DNA of 64,000 nucleotides from CAYPPG01 sp964412555 (lineage in GTDB: Bacteria > Hinthialibacterota > Hinthialibacteria > Hinthialibacterales > Hinthialibacteraceae), in the NCBI GenBank assembly GCA_964412555.1, contig CAYPPG010000032.1, positions 1-64,000 on the forward strand, given 5' to 3'. The translations under genes were made by a program, and so were the position numbers. Below the pieces are notes generated by a model. The model was not told the DNA's origin. It did not search any database and worked only from the letters and a program-made list of their open reading frames with translations. Each line of letters begins with the position of its first letter. Position 1 is the first letter of the stretch. Below, one piece after another: positions 16,857 through 25,898 of the stretch.

Positions 16857-17456
16857 TTGGGCGTAACGTTGTCTAAATCACAGCAAAAGTTAGATATCAG
16901 CGAAGGATTTCGTCGAGGTGAGCGCTGGGCGTTCGATGCGGTCGCAAGGGAGTATTTTGCCTATTTGGTCAATTTCATCACCAACTTGTTGCGAGACCGG
17001 GATCGAGCGGTGGAACTGGCACAAGAAGCGTTTTTCCTTGCCTGCCGATCCCATAAACGTCTCGATCCGAAACGGGATGTGGCTCCCTGGTTGTTTCAGA
17101 TTGCCCGAAATTTGGCTTATAAGGAATATAGCCGGCGTCAAAAAAATACAGCCGTTTCGCTGAATTATACGATGGAAACAACGCATATCGAACCGGAAGC
17201 GGAAACCATCAATCCGCGAGAGCAGTTCACGAATGGAGAACTGCAAACGCGCTTGGACCGTGCGATCCAACGTTTGAAACCGAAATATCGGGATGTGTTG
17301 ATCTTGAGAATGATGCAAGGGCTGCCTGGTGAAACAGTATCGGAAATGTTGAAAATTCCAATTCCCACTGTCAACACACGCCTGCACAGGGCCTTGAAAC
17401 ATTTACGTACTTATGCTCAACAAGAAGGAATTCGAGAAGATGAGGTGTTTTCATGA
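16857..17456 (+). CDS. ECF-family RNA polymerase sigma factor
   Basis: The protein is about 195-199 residues with sigma region 2 (DAVAREYFAYLVNFITNLL, DAELAQEAFF-like segment RAVELAQEAFFLAC) and region 4 (LPGETVSEMLKIPIPTVNTRLHRALKHLR). Regions 1 and 3 are missing, as in extracytoplasmic-function sigma factors. No ATG is available near the start. TTG at 16857 or TTG at 16869 is likely. The stop overlaps the next gene by 4 bp (ATGA), pairing it with an anti-sigma factor. Confidence 0.9.
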   Translation: MGVTLSKSQQKLDISEGFRRGERWAFDAVAREYFAYLVNFITNLLRDRDRAVELAQEAFFLACRSHKRLDPKRDVAPWLFQIARNLAYKEYSRRQKNTAVSLNYTMETTHIEPEAETINPREQFTNGELQTRLDRAIQRLKPKYRDVLILRMMQGLPGETVSEMLKIPIPTVNTRLHRALKHLRTYAQQEGIREDEVFS

Positions 17457-18415
17457 GATGTAGGGATGTTCAAAAAGAGTTGCTCAGCATAATCGCTGAC
17501 GGAAAAGAAAAGCCACTTTCGAAAGCGTACGAAGAGCATCTGGAATCATGCGAAAGTTGCCGGCAGGAATGGAAACACCTGCGTGGATGGGGAAAATTGT
17601 TAAAAAATGAGGAACCATGGAAACCGGAAGAAGGATTTTATGAACGATTGGTGGAAACCGGTATGCGAGAAAAACAACGAGCGGCATTGACGGAATCGGT
17701 TTCCAGAGACCTATTGGTACAACCTTTCAATTTATTTGAATTTCTTCAGCGTCCTATACATCTTCCGCGATTTGTACCTGCGGCAATATTGGCTTTACTT
17801 TTGTTTCTTCCTTTATTCTTTATAGCGCATCAATCATTCAATACGATCGGAAGTTTCGATTTTAGTACCGGCAGCGTGTATGCCTACTCCGACGAAGTCA
17901 TTCAAACCGACAAAGGGGGAACCATTACAAAAGGCACAAGCATCCAAACGGCTCAGGAAGGTGAAAGTATCGTGAAACTGCGTGGAGGAACAGAAATTTT
18001 GATTGCTTCCTTAAGCCGAATCGTTGTAGAAGATGCCAGAACCGTCCACCTAGAGCGAGGGCGTGCTTATTTTGATATTCAGCACGGAAAAGGAGAATTT
18101 CGCGTCACGACACCTTCCGGTGAAATCTTGGTTCTCGGAACGGCCTTCGATATACGTGTGGAAAACGAAGAGACACTTGTGACAGTCACCCGCGGGACAG
18201 TCCAAATCACAGGAGAAAACCGATCCCAAAAAGTTAACGGAGGTTTTGAAGGAATCTTGAGAAGGGATTCCGCTCCTCAAGTACGCCAGGCGCGCCTCAT
18301 AAGCCAGACAGAAAGATGGGTAGCCTCCCTCAGACAGAAACGGAATATGGATGAATTACAGAAATACTATCCTTCCTTATCGGTTCAACCGACAAAAACG
18401 AGAGGAAGAAAATGA
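17453..18415 (+). CDS. Anti-sigma factor with zf-HC2 and FecR-like domains
   Basis: The 320-residue protein has a cytoplasmic zinc-binding anti-sigma domain (C3 and H29-x3-C33-x2-C36), one transmembrane helix (about 104-126), and a periplasmic FecR-like beta domain (about 150-265) containing RGRAYFDIQHG and PSGEILVLGTAFDIRV. It presumably holds the ECF sigma factor inactive and senses a periplasmic or outer-membrane signal. In classical FecR systems a TonB receptor provides that signal. Start and stop both overlap the neighbours by 4 bp, so all three genes are translationally coupled. Confidence 0.88.
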   Translation: MRCRDVQKELLSIIADGKEKPLSKAYEEHLESCESCRQEWKHLRGWGKLLKNEEPWKPEEGFYERLVETGMREKQRAALTESVSRDLLVQPFNLFEFLQRPIHLPRFVPAAILALLLFLPLFFIAHQSFNTIGSFDFSTGSVYAYSDEVIQTDKGGTITKGTSIQTAQEGESIVKLRGGTEILIASLSRIVVEDARTVHLERGRAYFDIQHGKGEFRVTTPSGEILVLGTAFDIRVENEETLVTVTRGTVQITGENRSQKVNGGFEGILRRDSAPQVRQARLISQTERWVASLRQKRNMDELQKYYPSLSVQPTKTRGRK

Positions 18416-19041
18416 AGCGAGACGGTTTCACACTGATTGAATTGTTAATCGTCGTTGCAATCATCGGCATCTTGGCGGCAATAGCGGTACCGAATTTTCG
18501 GGATGCGACACTCCGAAGCCGGGTAGCTCAGGCTAAAATGGAATTGAGAAATATCGGGACAGCCTTGCAAACATATCGATTGGATCATAATCAGTATCCC
18601 CGAAAAGACAACAATTTACTCTTTTTCGCGAAATTTTTGTTACCCGATTTGACAACACCGGTCGCATACTTGAACAGCGCAAATGTCATCGATCCATTCG
18701 GTCCGGTGGAAGAATTCGAAAGACCACCGGTTTTCGACGCTCAGGAAAACGTGCGGATGCCATTGGAGCTCGTTAAAAATTCCTACACGTATACCCCGTA
18801 TGTAAGTTTTTCTCTTTTTCAGAGTAATCCGGCTTACAAACGGGAAGGCTTCGCTCTGGCAAGTGTTGGGCCGGATCAGCAGGACTCTTTTATTGTCGAT
18901 TATCCATTTCCGCAGTATTACCGTTACCCGGGCGATTCCGTCAGGGATTCGATTTACAATCCTAGCAACGGTTTGATCAGCCCTGGGGATATTGGTTATT
19001 TTGGGGGGGATTTACGGGTACAGGGATTGGTGGGGGGGTAA
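18412..19041 (+). CDS. Type II secretion/type IV pilus-like major pseudopilin
   Basis: The N-terminus MKRDGFTLIELLIVVAIIGI is a textbook prepilin leader: cleavage after G5, methylated F6 and Glu at +5, followed by the hydrophobic helix. The rest (about 30-209) is a GspG-like soluble head with a Tyr/Pro-rich second half. Pseudopilins form the short fibre that drives type II secretion or a related pilus. It is the third gene of the ECF sigma/anti-sigma operon, overlapping the anti-sigma gene by 4 bp. No other secretion gene is in the window. Confidence 0.86.
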   Translation: MKRDGFTLIELLIVVAIIGILAAIAVPNFRDATLRSRVAQAKMELRNIGTALQTYRLDHNQYPRKDNNLLFFAKFLLPDLTTPVAYLNSANVIDPFGPVEEFERPPVFDAQENVRMPLELVKNSYTYTPYVSFSLFQSNPAYKREGFALASVGPDQQDSFIVDYPFPQYYRYPGDSVRDSIYNPSNGLISPGDIGYFGGDLRVQGLVGG

Positions 19042-19109
19042 GAATAACTGATATCAATCCAGTTCCTTCATCTTGATATTCGTAAACAATACCACATCAG
19101 TAGCATGAA

Positions 19110-19790
19110 TCATTCATAGAGGAAAAAATGATTCACCTTTGTGGATTGGTCGATACTCACATCGCTAAACGATGCCGCTTCGATAATGCTCGTATCGTGC
19201 GAGGTCACACACAGCCCGACAACAATGGTATCCTCCATATCGATTGTGATGGATCCCAATTCTTGAAATCCTCCGGCGGCCAAGCCTCTCAGCATGGAGA
19301 ACGTATCCCCTACACGTTTTAATTGGATCGTATTGGTGAGTTCGCTGAGGTCTTCTCCCCGTCCATCCACAGTATCCTCTTCTCCCGAATCCGCGAAAGG
19401 TCTGTCGAAAAAGTTGCTGAAATTACCCAAGATCAATGCTGAACAGGCATATTCACCGTCGGTTCGACTCGGATCATCTGCCGTATTCCGGGCAATAATA
19501 CCTGCTTTTTTCCATTCATCGCCCTCATCCACACCGGTCAACCATTCTACGGAGGCTGTCGCTGTGAAATTCCCTGTGATTTCTTTGTAAATCCAATAGA
19601 AACCATCGGGTACATCCCAAATATCATTACCACTGCCTTCAATTTCGTAGACATCATTCTCAAACAATGCCAATCCGGCACCGGCGTCGTCACCGACACT
19701 GACTTGATCCGTAAAAATTCCAATCGGTTGTCCCATGCAGACCATTCCACAGAATAAAACAAAAACGAGCGTTGCAAATGTTCTTTTCAT
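19110..19790 (-). CDS. Secreted DUF1349-like jelly-roll protein
   Basis: The product is about 226 residues with a signal peptide (MKRTFATLVFVLFCGMVCMG) and a single beta-sandwich domain. The pattern ENDVYEIEGSGNDIWDVPDG, then FYWIYKEITGNFTATASVEW and WKKAGIIARN is like the DUF1349/concanavalin-like domains that occur alone or attached to carbohydrate-active enzymes. The function is probably ligand binding rather than catalysis. I placed the start at ATG 19790 because GGGAG is 7 bases upstream; the in-frame frame to 19820 lacks a site. Confidence 0.7.
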   Translation of the reverse strand: MKRTFATLVFVLFCGMVCMGQPIGIFTDQVSVGDDAGAGLALFENDVYEIEGSGNDIWDVPDGFYWIYKEITGNFTATASVEWLTGVDEGDEWKKAGIIARNTADDPSRTDGEYACSALILGNFSNFFDRPFADSGEEDTVDGRGEDLSELTNTIQLKRVGDTFSMLRGLAAGGFQELGSITIDMEDTIVVGLCVTSHDTSIIEAASFSDVSIDQSTKVNHFFLYE

Positions 19791-19942
19791 GATGTTTCTC
19801 CCTATTTTGTGTGTACACAAACATAAAAAAAATCGATCAATTCAGGCAATTCTATACACATTTTTGATCTTTTAGAATGGAACATATACCAATTGGCTGG
19901 AACCAAACAAAAAATAAATAAAAAGCGAGAGTTAAAGATGGA

Positions 19943-21544
19943 TTAACGGTACACGCGGTAATCGATTTCTTGAAAAATAGAATCCTTCCACTCCAGTTCT
20001 TTCAGATAATTCTCATCGATACAGTTGTTTTTGATCTGATCGCACAAGAGTTGGAAGCGATGAACATGTTCGCGAGTTCGGCGTGTGGCATAAGGGACGG
20101 CAGTACCTGTGGTCATAATGAATGCCCAATCACTACTTTGGGCAAGCAGCAGTTCGCGAGCGCATTGATTTAAGGCTTGTAGTTTTACTCCTTCCGCCTG
20201 CGGATTTTCCTGGATTAAATCAACCATTTTATTTTCACAATTATGAAGGTGACGATAAATCCAGTCATTGCTTCCGTTCAGCCAAACCTCGTAATACCCT
20301 TTATCGCCCCACGAAGAAGGAGCCGGTTGAACGGATTGAAGAACCGGGTGAGTTTCGAGATATTCGCTGGGAGTAATGGTAAGGATATCGTCCTGATCAT
20401 GGGCGATTTTACGGAATAGATATTCGATAAACATCGGCCCTTCGAACCACCAATGACCGAAGAGTTCGGCATCGTAAGGAGCAATCACCATTGGAGGCCG
20501 ATCCAGATATTCCCGGATATATTTGATTTGATGTTGCCGGTTGAACATGAAGTTCCCAGCATGTTCAGCCGCACGTTCACGGGCAATTTGAGGACGGTAG
20601 GGTTGTTTGTCGGAAAGATCGCATTCTGAACCTCCGGTAATTCGGTGATACTTAAAACCGATATTGCGGCGTACGCCATCATTGTGTAAATAAGGATGAA
20701 TATAGTCGTATTCGGCGTCATAGCCGAGATCACGATAAAATTCGCGGTATTCGGGATCCCCCGGATATCCGACATCACGGCTCCAGACCTGTCGGGACGT
20801 TTCGATATCGCGTCCAAATGCCGCCACATTGGCGGGAGAATACACCGGTGCATATACCCCATATTTCGGGCGTGGGACGCTGTAGAGAATCCCATGCGCA
20901 TCCATGAAAAAGTAATGAATGCCTTCTTCCGCAAGATAGTCGTCGATCCCGATATCATAGGCGCATTCCGGCAACCAGATACCGCGAGGAGAACAGCCGA
21001 AATGTTTTTCGTAATTTTTTTTCGCCACACGAATTTGGGCGCGGATACTGTTCGGAGTATCCATAAGCGGTAAAAAACCATGGGTAGCACCGCAGGTGAT
21101 CACTTCCAACACATCGGCATCCTGAAAACGCTTGAAGCCTTCCATTAAATTTCGGTTATAAGTATCGCGAAATACCGTCAAGGAGCGCTGCACAATATGT
21201 TGATACATTTGGGCCGCATCGTGAAATTCGGATTGACTTTTTTGAGATGTCCGATGCACTTCTTTTTCCGCCAATTCGGCGTATTTTTCCAAAAGGCGCT
21301 CATAGCGGCTTTGTAAAACCGGATCGGCCAGCATCTCGGCCAGAGGCGGAGTCAACGACATCGTGATTCGGAAATATGTTCCGTCGTTTACCATCCGGTC
21401 GAACATATCAAGGAGAGGAATATACGTTTCAGTCATGGCTTCGAAGAGCCAATCTTCTTCGAGGAAATCTTCATGTTCCGGATGTCTTATAAATGGCAGA
21501 TGAGCGTGAAGAACAAGGCATAAATAGCCGGTGGGTTCGGACAT
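19943..21544 (-). CDS. GH57 1,4-alpha-glucan branching enzyme
   Basis: This 533-residue enzyme of glycoside hydrolase family 57 has HAHLPF near the N-terminus (13-18), the nucleophile region GIWLPECAYD (E193) and the acid/base region APYDAELFGHWW (D358), with a C-terminal helical domain. The long form with this C-terminal domain is typical of GH57 branching enzymes, which add alpha-1,6 branches to glycogen. Start at ATG 21544 is set by AAGGAG eight bases upstream; the longer open frame would run into the hexosaminidase gene. glgA is two genes upstream, which supports a glycogen role. Confidence 0.88.
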   Translation of the reverse strand: MSEPTGYLCLVLHAHLPFIRHPEHEDFLEEDWLFEAMTETYIPLLDMFDRMVNDGTYFRITMSLTPPLAEMLADPVLQSRYERLLEKYAELAEKEVHRTSQKSQSEFHDAAQMYQHIVQRSLTVFRDTYNRNLMEGFKRFQDADVLEVITCGATHGFLPLMDTPNSIRAQIRVAKKNYEKHFGCSPRGIWLPECAYDIGIDDYLAEEGIHYFFMDAHGILYSVPRPKYGVYAPVYSPANVAAFGRDIETSRQVWSRDVGYPGDPEYREFYRDLGYDAEYDYIHPYLHNDGVRRNIGFKYHRITGGSECDLSDKQPYRPQIARERAAEHAGNFMFNRQHQIKYIREYLDRPPMVIAPYDAELFGHWWFEGPMFIEYLFRKIAHDQDDILTITPSEYLETHPVLQSVQPAPSSWGDKGYYEVWLNGSNDWIYRHLHNCENKMVDLIQENPQAEGVKLQALNQCARELLLAQSSDWAFIMTTGTAVPYATRRTREHVHRFQLLCDQIKNNCIDENYLKELEWKDSIFQEIDYRVYR

Positions 21545-21566
21545 AGACCATGCTCCTTCCAGTTTG

Positions 21567-23210
21567 TTATTCCTGATAATACTCGACGTTCCATTTTTCC
21601 AAACGGCTGTAATGAACTTGGAGCCGTTGCTCGAAGTTCTCCCAATTCCGTGAATCGGGAGAACTCCACACCGTCTCACAAAAGGCACAGAGACGCGGAA
21701 ACAATTGTTGATCGACCTTGGGTTGGGGAGCATGCTCGGTCCACATCGTGCACTCGGAACCCAACACATGTTCCGCTTGTTGAGGAGTCAATTCTGAGGG
21801 AACCGGCACGAAGGAATATACTTTCTTGAGCGGGGTGACCATCATCCAATCCGGTTTGGTCTCCGCTTGTTCTTCCGTTTGCGGATAATCGAAATAAACA
21901 TAGGGATTGGGGGACGAAATGACATCATGTCCAAGTTTGGACGCCTCGATCGCGCCGGCCATACCGCGCCAGGATTGAACGATGGCGGTAGGAGGAAGCC
22001 CGCCTCCTTCCAGGATTTCATCCCAGCCAATCAAACGCCGGCCATGCTGGGAAAGGAAGTTTTCCACCCGGCGGATCAAATAACTTTGCAATTCATGTTC
22101 ATTTTTCAATCCCTCTGTTTTGATCCGTTCCTGGCAATGAGGACATTCTTCCCAATATTTTCGCGGCGCTTCATCCCCGCCGATGTGGATATAGGGTGAG
22201 GGGAAAAGATCGATGATTTCTTCCAATACTCCTTTGATGAATTCGAAAGTCGTTTCCTTTCCGGGACAGAACACATCCTTGAAGATCCCCCATTCTGTCA
22301 CGACGGAAACCGGATTTCCGTGACAGGAAAGTTCGGGATAACTCGCAATCGCGGCGGATGCATGACCGGGCATTTCAAATTCGGGAATTACATGAATATA
22401 TTTACTGGAGGCGTAATCGACGATTTCCCGAATATCTTCTTTTGAATAGAATCCTCCGTAACGGTTCTCCCCTTCCCCGCGCCATGCGCCAGTCTTTGTG
22501 AGTTCCGGATATTTCTGAATTTCAATCCTCCATCCTTGGTCGTCGGTTAAATGCAAATGCAGCACATTCATCTTGTGGTAGGCAAGCAGATCGATATACC
22601 GCTTGATAAAATCTTTCTCCATGAAATGGCGAGCACAATCCAGTAAGAGTCCCCGCCATGGAAACTGGGGATGATCTGTGATTTCCATACAGGGCAAGGA
22701 TTTTGCGCCTTGACCTTCATTCGAACTTGCGGAACTCAGTATTTGACAAAACGTTTGCACACCATAAAAAAGCCCGGCGGGCCGAAATGCGCGCAATGTG
22801 ACGTACTTTGGGCTGATTGTCAATTCGTAGCCTTCATTCCCGAGTGATTCTTTTGCGCTTCTAAGCGAGAGAACAATGGAATGCGGTTTGATTTCGCTCT
22901 CCGGCACAATGTCAATGGACAATTGAAGGTCTGTGAAAGTAAAAATCATATCGGCCAGTTCTCGTGAGATGGTTCTCAGTTCGTTGGAAGAATCACTGCA
23001 TAAAATCACGATTTCCGGTGTGATTCGAAAAAAGCCTTCCAAAGATTTGATCGTTTGGGGGTTGGGGATAATCGATAGTTGTTCCATGTTTTGTTTTTGA
23101 TTCGCTACTTTCGGAAAAGAATTCATCGGAAAAATCAGGACGGAAAAGTATGCAAAAAACAGAAAACGACAAGAATTATAGACGGAATTTCGAAGATTCT
23201 TGTTCATCAT
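21567..23210 (-). CDS. GH20 beta-N-acetylhexosaminidase
   Basis: The protein has an N-terminal hydrophobic signal-like segment (about 14-30), an N-terminal GH20b domain (about 44-170) and a catalytic (beta/alpha)8 barrel with the hallmark HIGGDE, giving D346 and E347 as the catalytic pair, preceded by HLHLTDDQGWRIEI (split here as HLHLTDDQGWR and IEI). It removes terminal GlcNAc or GalNAc from glycans. It lies between glgA and the GH57 branching enzyme, all on the minus strand. An exported hexosaminidase in a glycogen-like cluster is unexpected. Length 547 is normal. Confidence 0.92.
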   Translation of the reverse strand: MMNKNLRNSVYNSCRFLFFAYFSVLIFPMNSFPKVANQKQNMEQLSIIPNPQTIKSLEGFFRITPEIVILCSDSSNELRTISRELADMIFTFTDLQLSIDIVPESEIKPHSIVLSLRSAKESLGNEGYELTISPKYVTLRAFRPAGLFYGVQTFCQILSSASSNEGQGAKSLPCMEITDHPQFPWRGLLLDCARHFMEKDFIKRYIDLLAYHKMNVLHLHLTDDQGWRIEIQKYPELTKTGAWRGEGENRYGGFYSKEDIREIVDYASSKYIHVIPEFEMPGHASAAIASYPELSCHGNPVSVVTEWGIFKDVFCPGKETTFEFIKGVLEEIIDLFPSPYIHIGGDEAPRKYWEECPHCQERIKTEGLKNEHELQSYLIRRVENFLSQHGRRLIGWDEILEGGGLPPTAIVQSWRGMAGAIEASKLGHDVISSPNPYVYFDYPQTEEQAETKPDWMMVTPLKKVYSFVPVPSELTPQQAEHVLGSECTMWTEHAPQPKVDQQLFPRLCAFCETVWSSPDSRNWENFEQRLQVHYSRLEKWNVEYYQE

Positions 23211-23328
23211 CGTATTGCCTTTGGTGTGTCGTTATTGAATTCCATTTTATGCCATTTAAAATGAGAATCAATGTTATATTCGATGGAGTTCGCTCATCTG
23301 CCTGGTATCCGGTGGAAACCCAGTATTT

Positions 23329-24795
23329 CTATTGTCGAAGCGCAGGTTCATACAATTCTCGGATGTATCGCCTTGCCGTATCCGGCCACAGAAACCTTTC
23401 ATTGAAACCACGATGTTGCATTTGACGGAATCGAGCCGGATTGTTCTTGTACAAATATATCGCTTCTTTCACCATTTGAATCTGATTGCGTAGGATTTCA
23501 TCCCTCGAACCACCGTCGAATCCAAATCCGGTTCCATCTTCCCTTTTATGATCCCGTACAGTATCCACCAGCCCACCCGTCCAACGAACCAATGGGGGGG
23601 TGGCATGAGAAAGCGATTCCAACTGAGTAATCCCACAAGGTTCGAAAAGGCTTGGCATGAGAAAGATATCGCTTCCCAGACTGATCTGCTTGCCCTTTGC
23701 TGGATCAAATTTGATAGTAGCAGAATAATTATCTTTCCCAATCAAATTCCTTAAGAGTTTTTCGTATTCCGGCAAACCAGTCGTCAGTACAGCGACATTG
23801 ATATCGGGTAAATCCAAAATATGTTCTAAGACACTTTTCCCGTCAACACGTTCTGTCAATAGTTTAAATTTCTGTTCCACCGCACGTCCGACAAAACCCA
23901 ACAACAATGCATCCGGATTTTTGAATTCTTTTGAAAGTACCAATTTCATGTCTCTCTTCTGGCGAAGAGTCTCTTGAAATCTTACCTCTGTTGGTGGAAA
24001 AGGATACTCATACCCATTGAGTATGCCAATCAATCTACCTTGTTCGAAAATTCTCCTTGTGATTTCGTCAAGTCCTTTTCCCCCTTCAAAGTATCGGCCT
24101 TGATCTTCCGGTTCTGTGATCTCCTTGCAATAAGTCGGGCTGACCGTATTGACGGCGTGCGCCAATTCCAATCCAAGCCGAAGTGCGTTCACACTGTTCC
24201 ATTCCGTCCGCGGATCTTCAAAAGAGGTCCCCACTCGCGGATCATTCAACAGACTTTCAATCGGCCATCCTTGGATAGACATTTTTCCGATATTTCCCTG
24301 ATAACCAATATTGTGGATGGTCAATACCCGCTTGGCCGGCAGGTTTTCCATTACCATTCTGCCAAACAGATAACACAAGGCCCAATCGTTGATATGAACA
24401 AGATCGGGATTGCTCCGCTGCACCAATTTCAGGCAAACCTCGGAGAAAAAAGAAAAACGTTGGATATCATCCCAAAAGGCAATTTCGGGACTATTGATGT
24501 ACGGCTCCAAGTATTCATTCTCGAAATAGGTTTCATTTTTGACAAAATAAACGGGAACTTGATCCAAGCGGCCATGATGAATTTGGATGGTTTCCGATTT
24601 TCCCCGATAATCCAAGAGAAATTCTTCTTGGAAAAGCAACTCATCCTTTTTACGCAAATGACCATAAAGTGGAGTAATGATTTCGATCTCGAGACCTTCT
24701 TTTTGTAATGCCGGCGGGAGTTCCCCTGCTACATCTCCCACGCCTCCGACTTTCGAGAAAGGTTTGCATTCCGCTGCAATGTAAAGGACTTTCAT
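23329..24795 (-). CDS. glgA: Glycogen synthase (GT5)
   Basis: GlgA transfers glucose from ADP-glucose (or UDP-glucose) to the growing glycogen chain. The N-terminal K15-VGGVGDV is the donor-binding K-x-G-G motif with Val instead of Leu in the last position. The C-terminal domain has GSDIFLMPSLFEPCGITQLE, the GT-B retaining signature. The length of 488 residues is of the family size. Together with the GH57 branching enzyme downstream and galU about 13 kb away, it indicates glycogen storage. Confidence 0.93.
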   Translation of the reverse strand: MKVLYIAAECKPFSKVGGVGDVAGELPPALQKEGLEIEIITPLYGHLRKKDELLFQEEFLLDYRGKSETIQIHHGRLDQVPVYFVKNETYFENEYLEPYINSPEIAFWDDIQRFSFFSEVCLKLVQRSNPDLVHINDWALCYLFGRMVMENLPAKRVLTIHNIGYQGNIGKMSIQGWPIESLLNDPRVGTSFEDPRTEWNSVNALRLGLELAHAVNTVSPTYCKEITEPEDQGRYFEGGKGLDEITRRIFEQGRLIGILNGYEYPFPPTEVRFQETLRQKRDMKLVLSKEFKNPDALLLGFVGRAVEQKFKLLTERVDGKSVLEHILDLPDINVAVLTTGLPEYEKLLRNLIGKDNYSATIKFDPAKGKQISLGSDIFLMPSLFEPCGITQLESLSHATPPLVRWTGGLVDTVRDHKREDGTGFGFDGGSRDEILRNQIQMVKEAIYLYKNNPARFRQMQHRGFNERFLWPDTARRYIRELYEPALRQ

Positions 24796-24833
24796 TTGTC
24801 TCCAATATGTTTATGACGGGAGAGTCAAGCAAA

Positions 24834-25400
24834 TCATTCATAGCCATGAATAGTCGTTTGTCCGATATTGATAATATGCTCAAAAACACCAATTACGCCG
24901 ATTCCTTTGATGGTTCCGGAAAACCGGATTGGCTGTTTTTTCTCCAATTTGTTCAATATTGCTTCAGGGAGATCATATAAAGAAACATCCGGTCTTTCTT
25001 TATCAGGGGTCATCATAAGCACTGCCACGGCGATCTCACCGGATGGCAGTTTGTAATGATCATAAACCCATCCTGTCCAATGATCGATTTGGCGGCCTGC
25101 CAACTGCTTCCCATACCGTTCGATTTCTTCCGGAGACATAAGCCCCATATTCGATGTGATCGTGAGAAAGGTAGGAGGGTTGGGGGTTGGAGTCGGAATC
25201 GGTGATGGAACGAGTGTGGGTGTGGGGGTCATTTTCTCCTTTTTCGGAGTATTGACCGGTTCCGCCAAAGGAAGAGGAGTGGCGATTTCGGTTTTCATAG
25301 TTGTATTGCGAGAATTATCCGACTCCCCACAGCAATACAGAAACAGGGTAAAGAATAAAAATACAGTAAGGATCAACAATGATTTCCCCTCAACTCTCAT
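24834..25400 (-). CDS. Putative lipoprotein with Pro/Thr linker and OB-fold-like domain
   Basis: The N-terminus has a hydrophobic leader ending LFLYCCGES, an imperfect lipobox with Cys at about 23-24. Residues about 40-75 form a Pro/Thr-rich linker (repeats of PTPTP type). The C-terminal 110 residues look like a small beta-barrel (tRNA_anti-like/OB-fold): GRQIDHWTGWVYDHY, a central beta hairpin and RFSGTIKGIGVIG. AAAAGGAG seven bases before the ATG is strong. Function unknown; it may be a surface or envelope binding protein. It lies in the same orientation as glgA and sixA. Confidence 0.62.
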   Translation of the reverse strand: MRVEGKSLLILTVFLFFTLFLYCCGESDNSRNTTMKTEIATPLPLAEPVNTPKKEKMTPTPTLVPSPIPTPTPNPPTFLTITSNMGLMSPEEIERYGKQLAGRQIDHWTGWVYDHYKLPSGEIAVAVLMMTPDKERPDVSLYDLPEAILNKLEKKQPIRFSGTIKGIGVIGVFEHIINIGQTTIHGYE

Positions 25401-25427
25401 GATAATCTCCTTTTGAAAAATGTTCCT

Positions 25428-25898
25428 TTATTTCGCTGAAATTAAAGAGGGCACAATCATCCAACATAATCGCCAATAACCTTCGATATCCCGTTCCAGG
25501 CACACGACAGTCGCCGGTTCGAATACGGCAAGATTCGGATTCTCCTGCCCCCTCAACAAGGCCGCCATGAGTTTCCCCACAAACGGTAAATGACCGACAA
25601 TCATGAGATCCTGCTGCAGCCGTTCAATTTCTCCCTGTACAGGAGCCAAGAAGGCGTTCGGCTCCAAATGGCCGTGAAAGGATACGCCGGTTTCACTCGA
25701 AATGGCTGAAGCAAGAATTTCGGCCGTCTGCTCCGCGCGCTTTTTGCCGCTGTGCCATATACCATACACATGCAGATCGTGTTTTCCCAAAAAGGCAGCC
25801 ATTTCTTCCGCATCCCGTTTCCCTTTATCGGAAAGTCCGCGCTCCGGATCTTCCAACCTTGTTTTTGCATCACCGTGCCTTACCAGATAAAGAAACAT
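25428..25898 (-). CDS. Phosphohistidine phosphatase SixA-like
   Basis: This small histidine phosphatase of 156 residues has the catalytic RHG motif (H8 in LVRHGDAK) and the second conserved His in VGHLPF. SixA removes phosphate from phosphohistidine on histidine-containing phosphotransfer domains, although small members of the superfamily also act on other phosphoesters. It starts in the base next to the trpS stop, so it is transcribed with trpS. Confidence 0.86.
   Translation of the reverse strand: MFLYLVRHGDAKTRLEDPERGLSDKGKRDAEEMAAFLGKHDLHVYGIWHSGKKRAEQTAEILASAISSETGVSFHGHLEPNAFLAPVQGEIERLQQDLMIVGHLPFVGKLMAALLRGQENPNLAVFEPATVVCLERDIEGYWRLCWMIVPSLISAK

Noticed and set aside
23974..24708. 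A 244-codon plus-strand open frame
   Set aside because: It is antisense to glgA and has no start signals.
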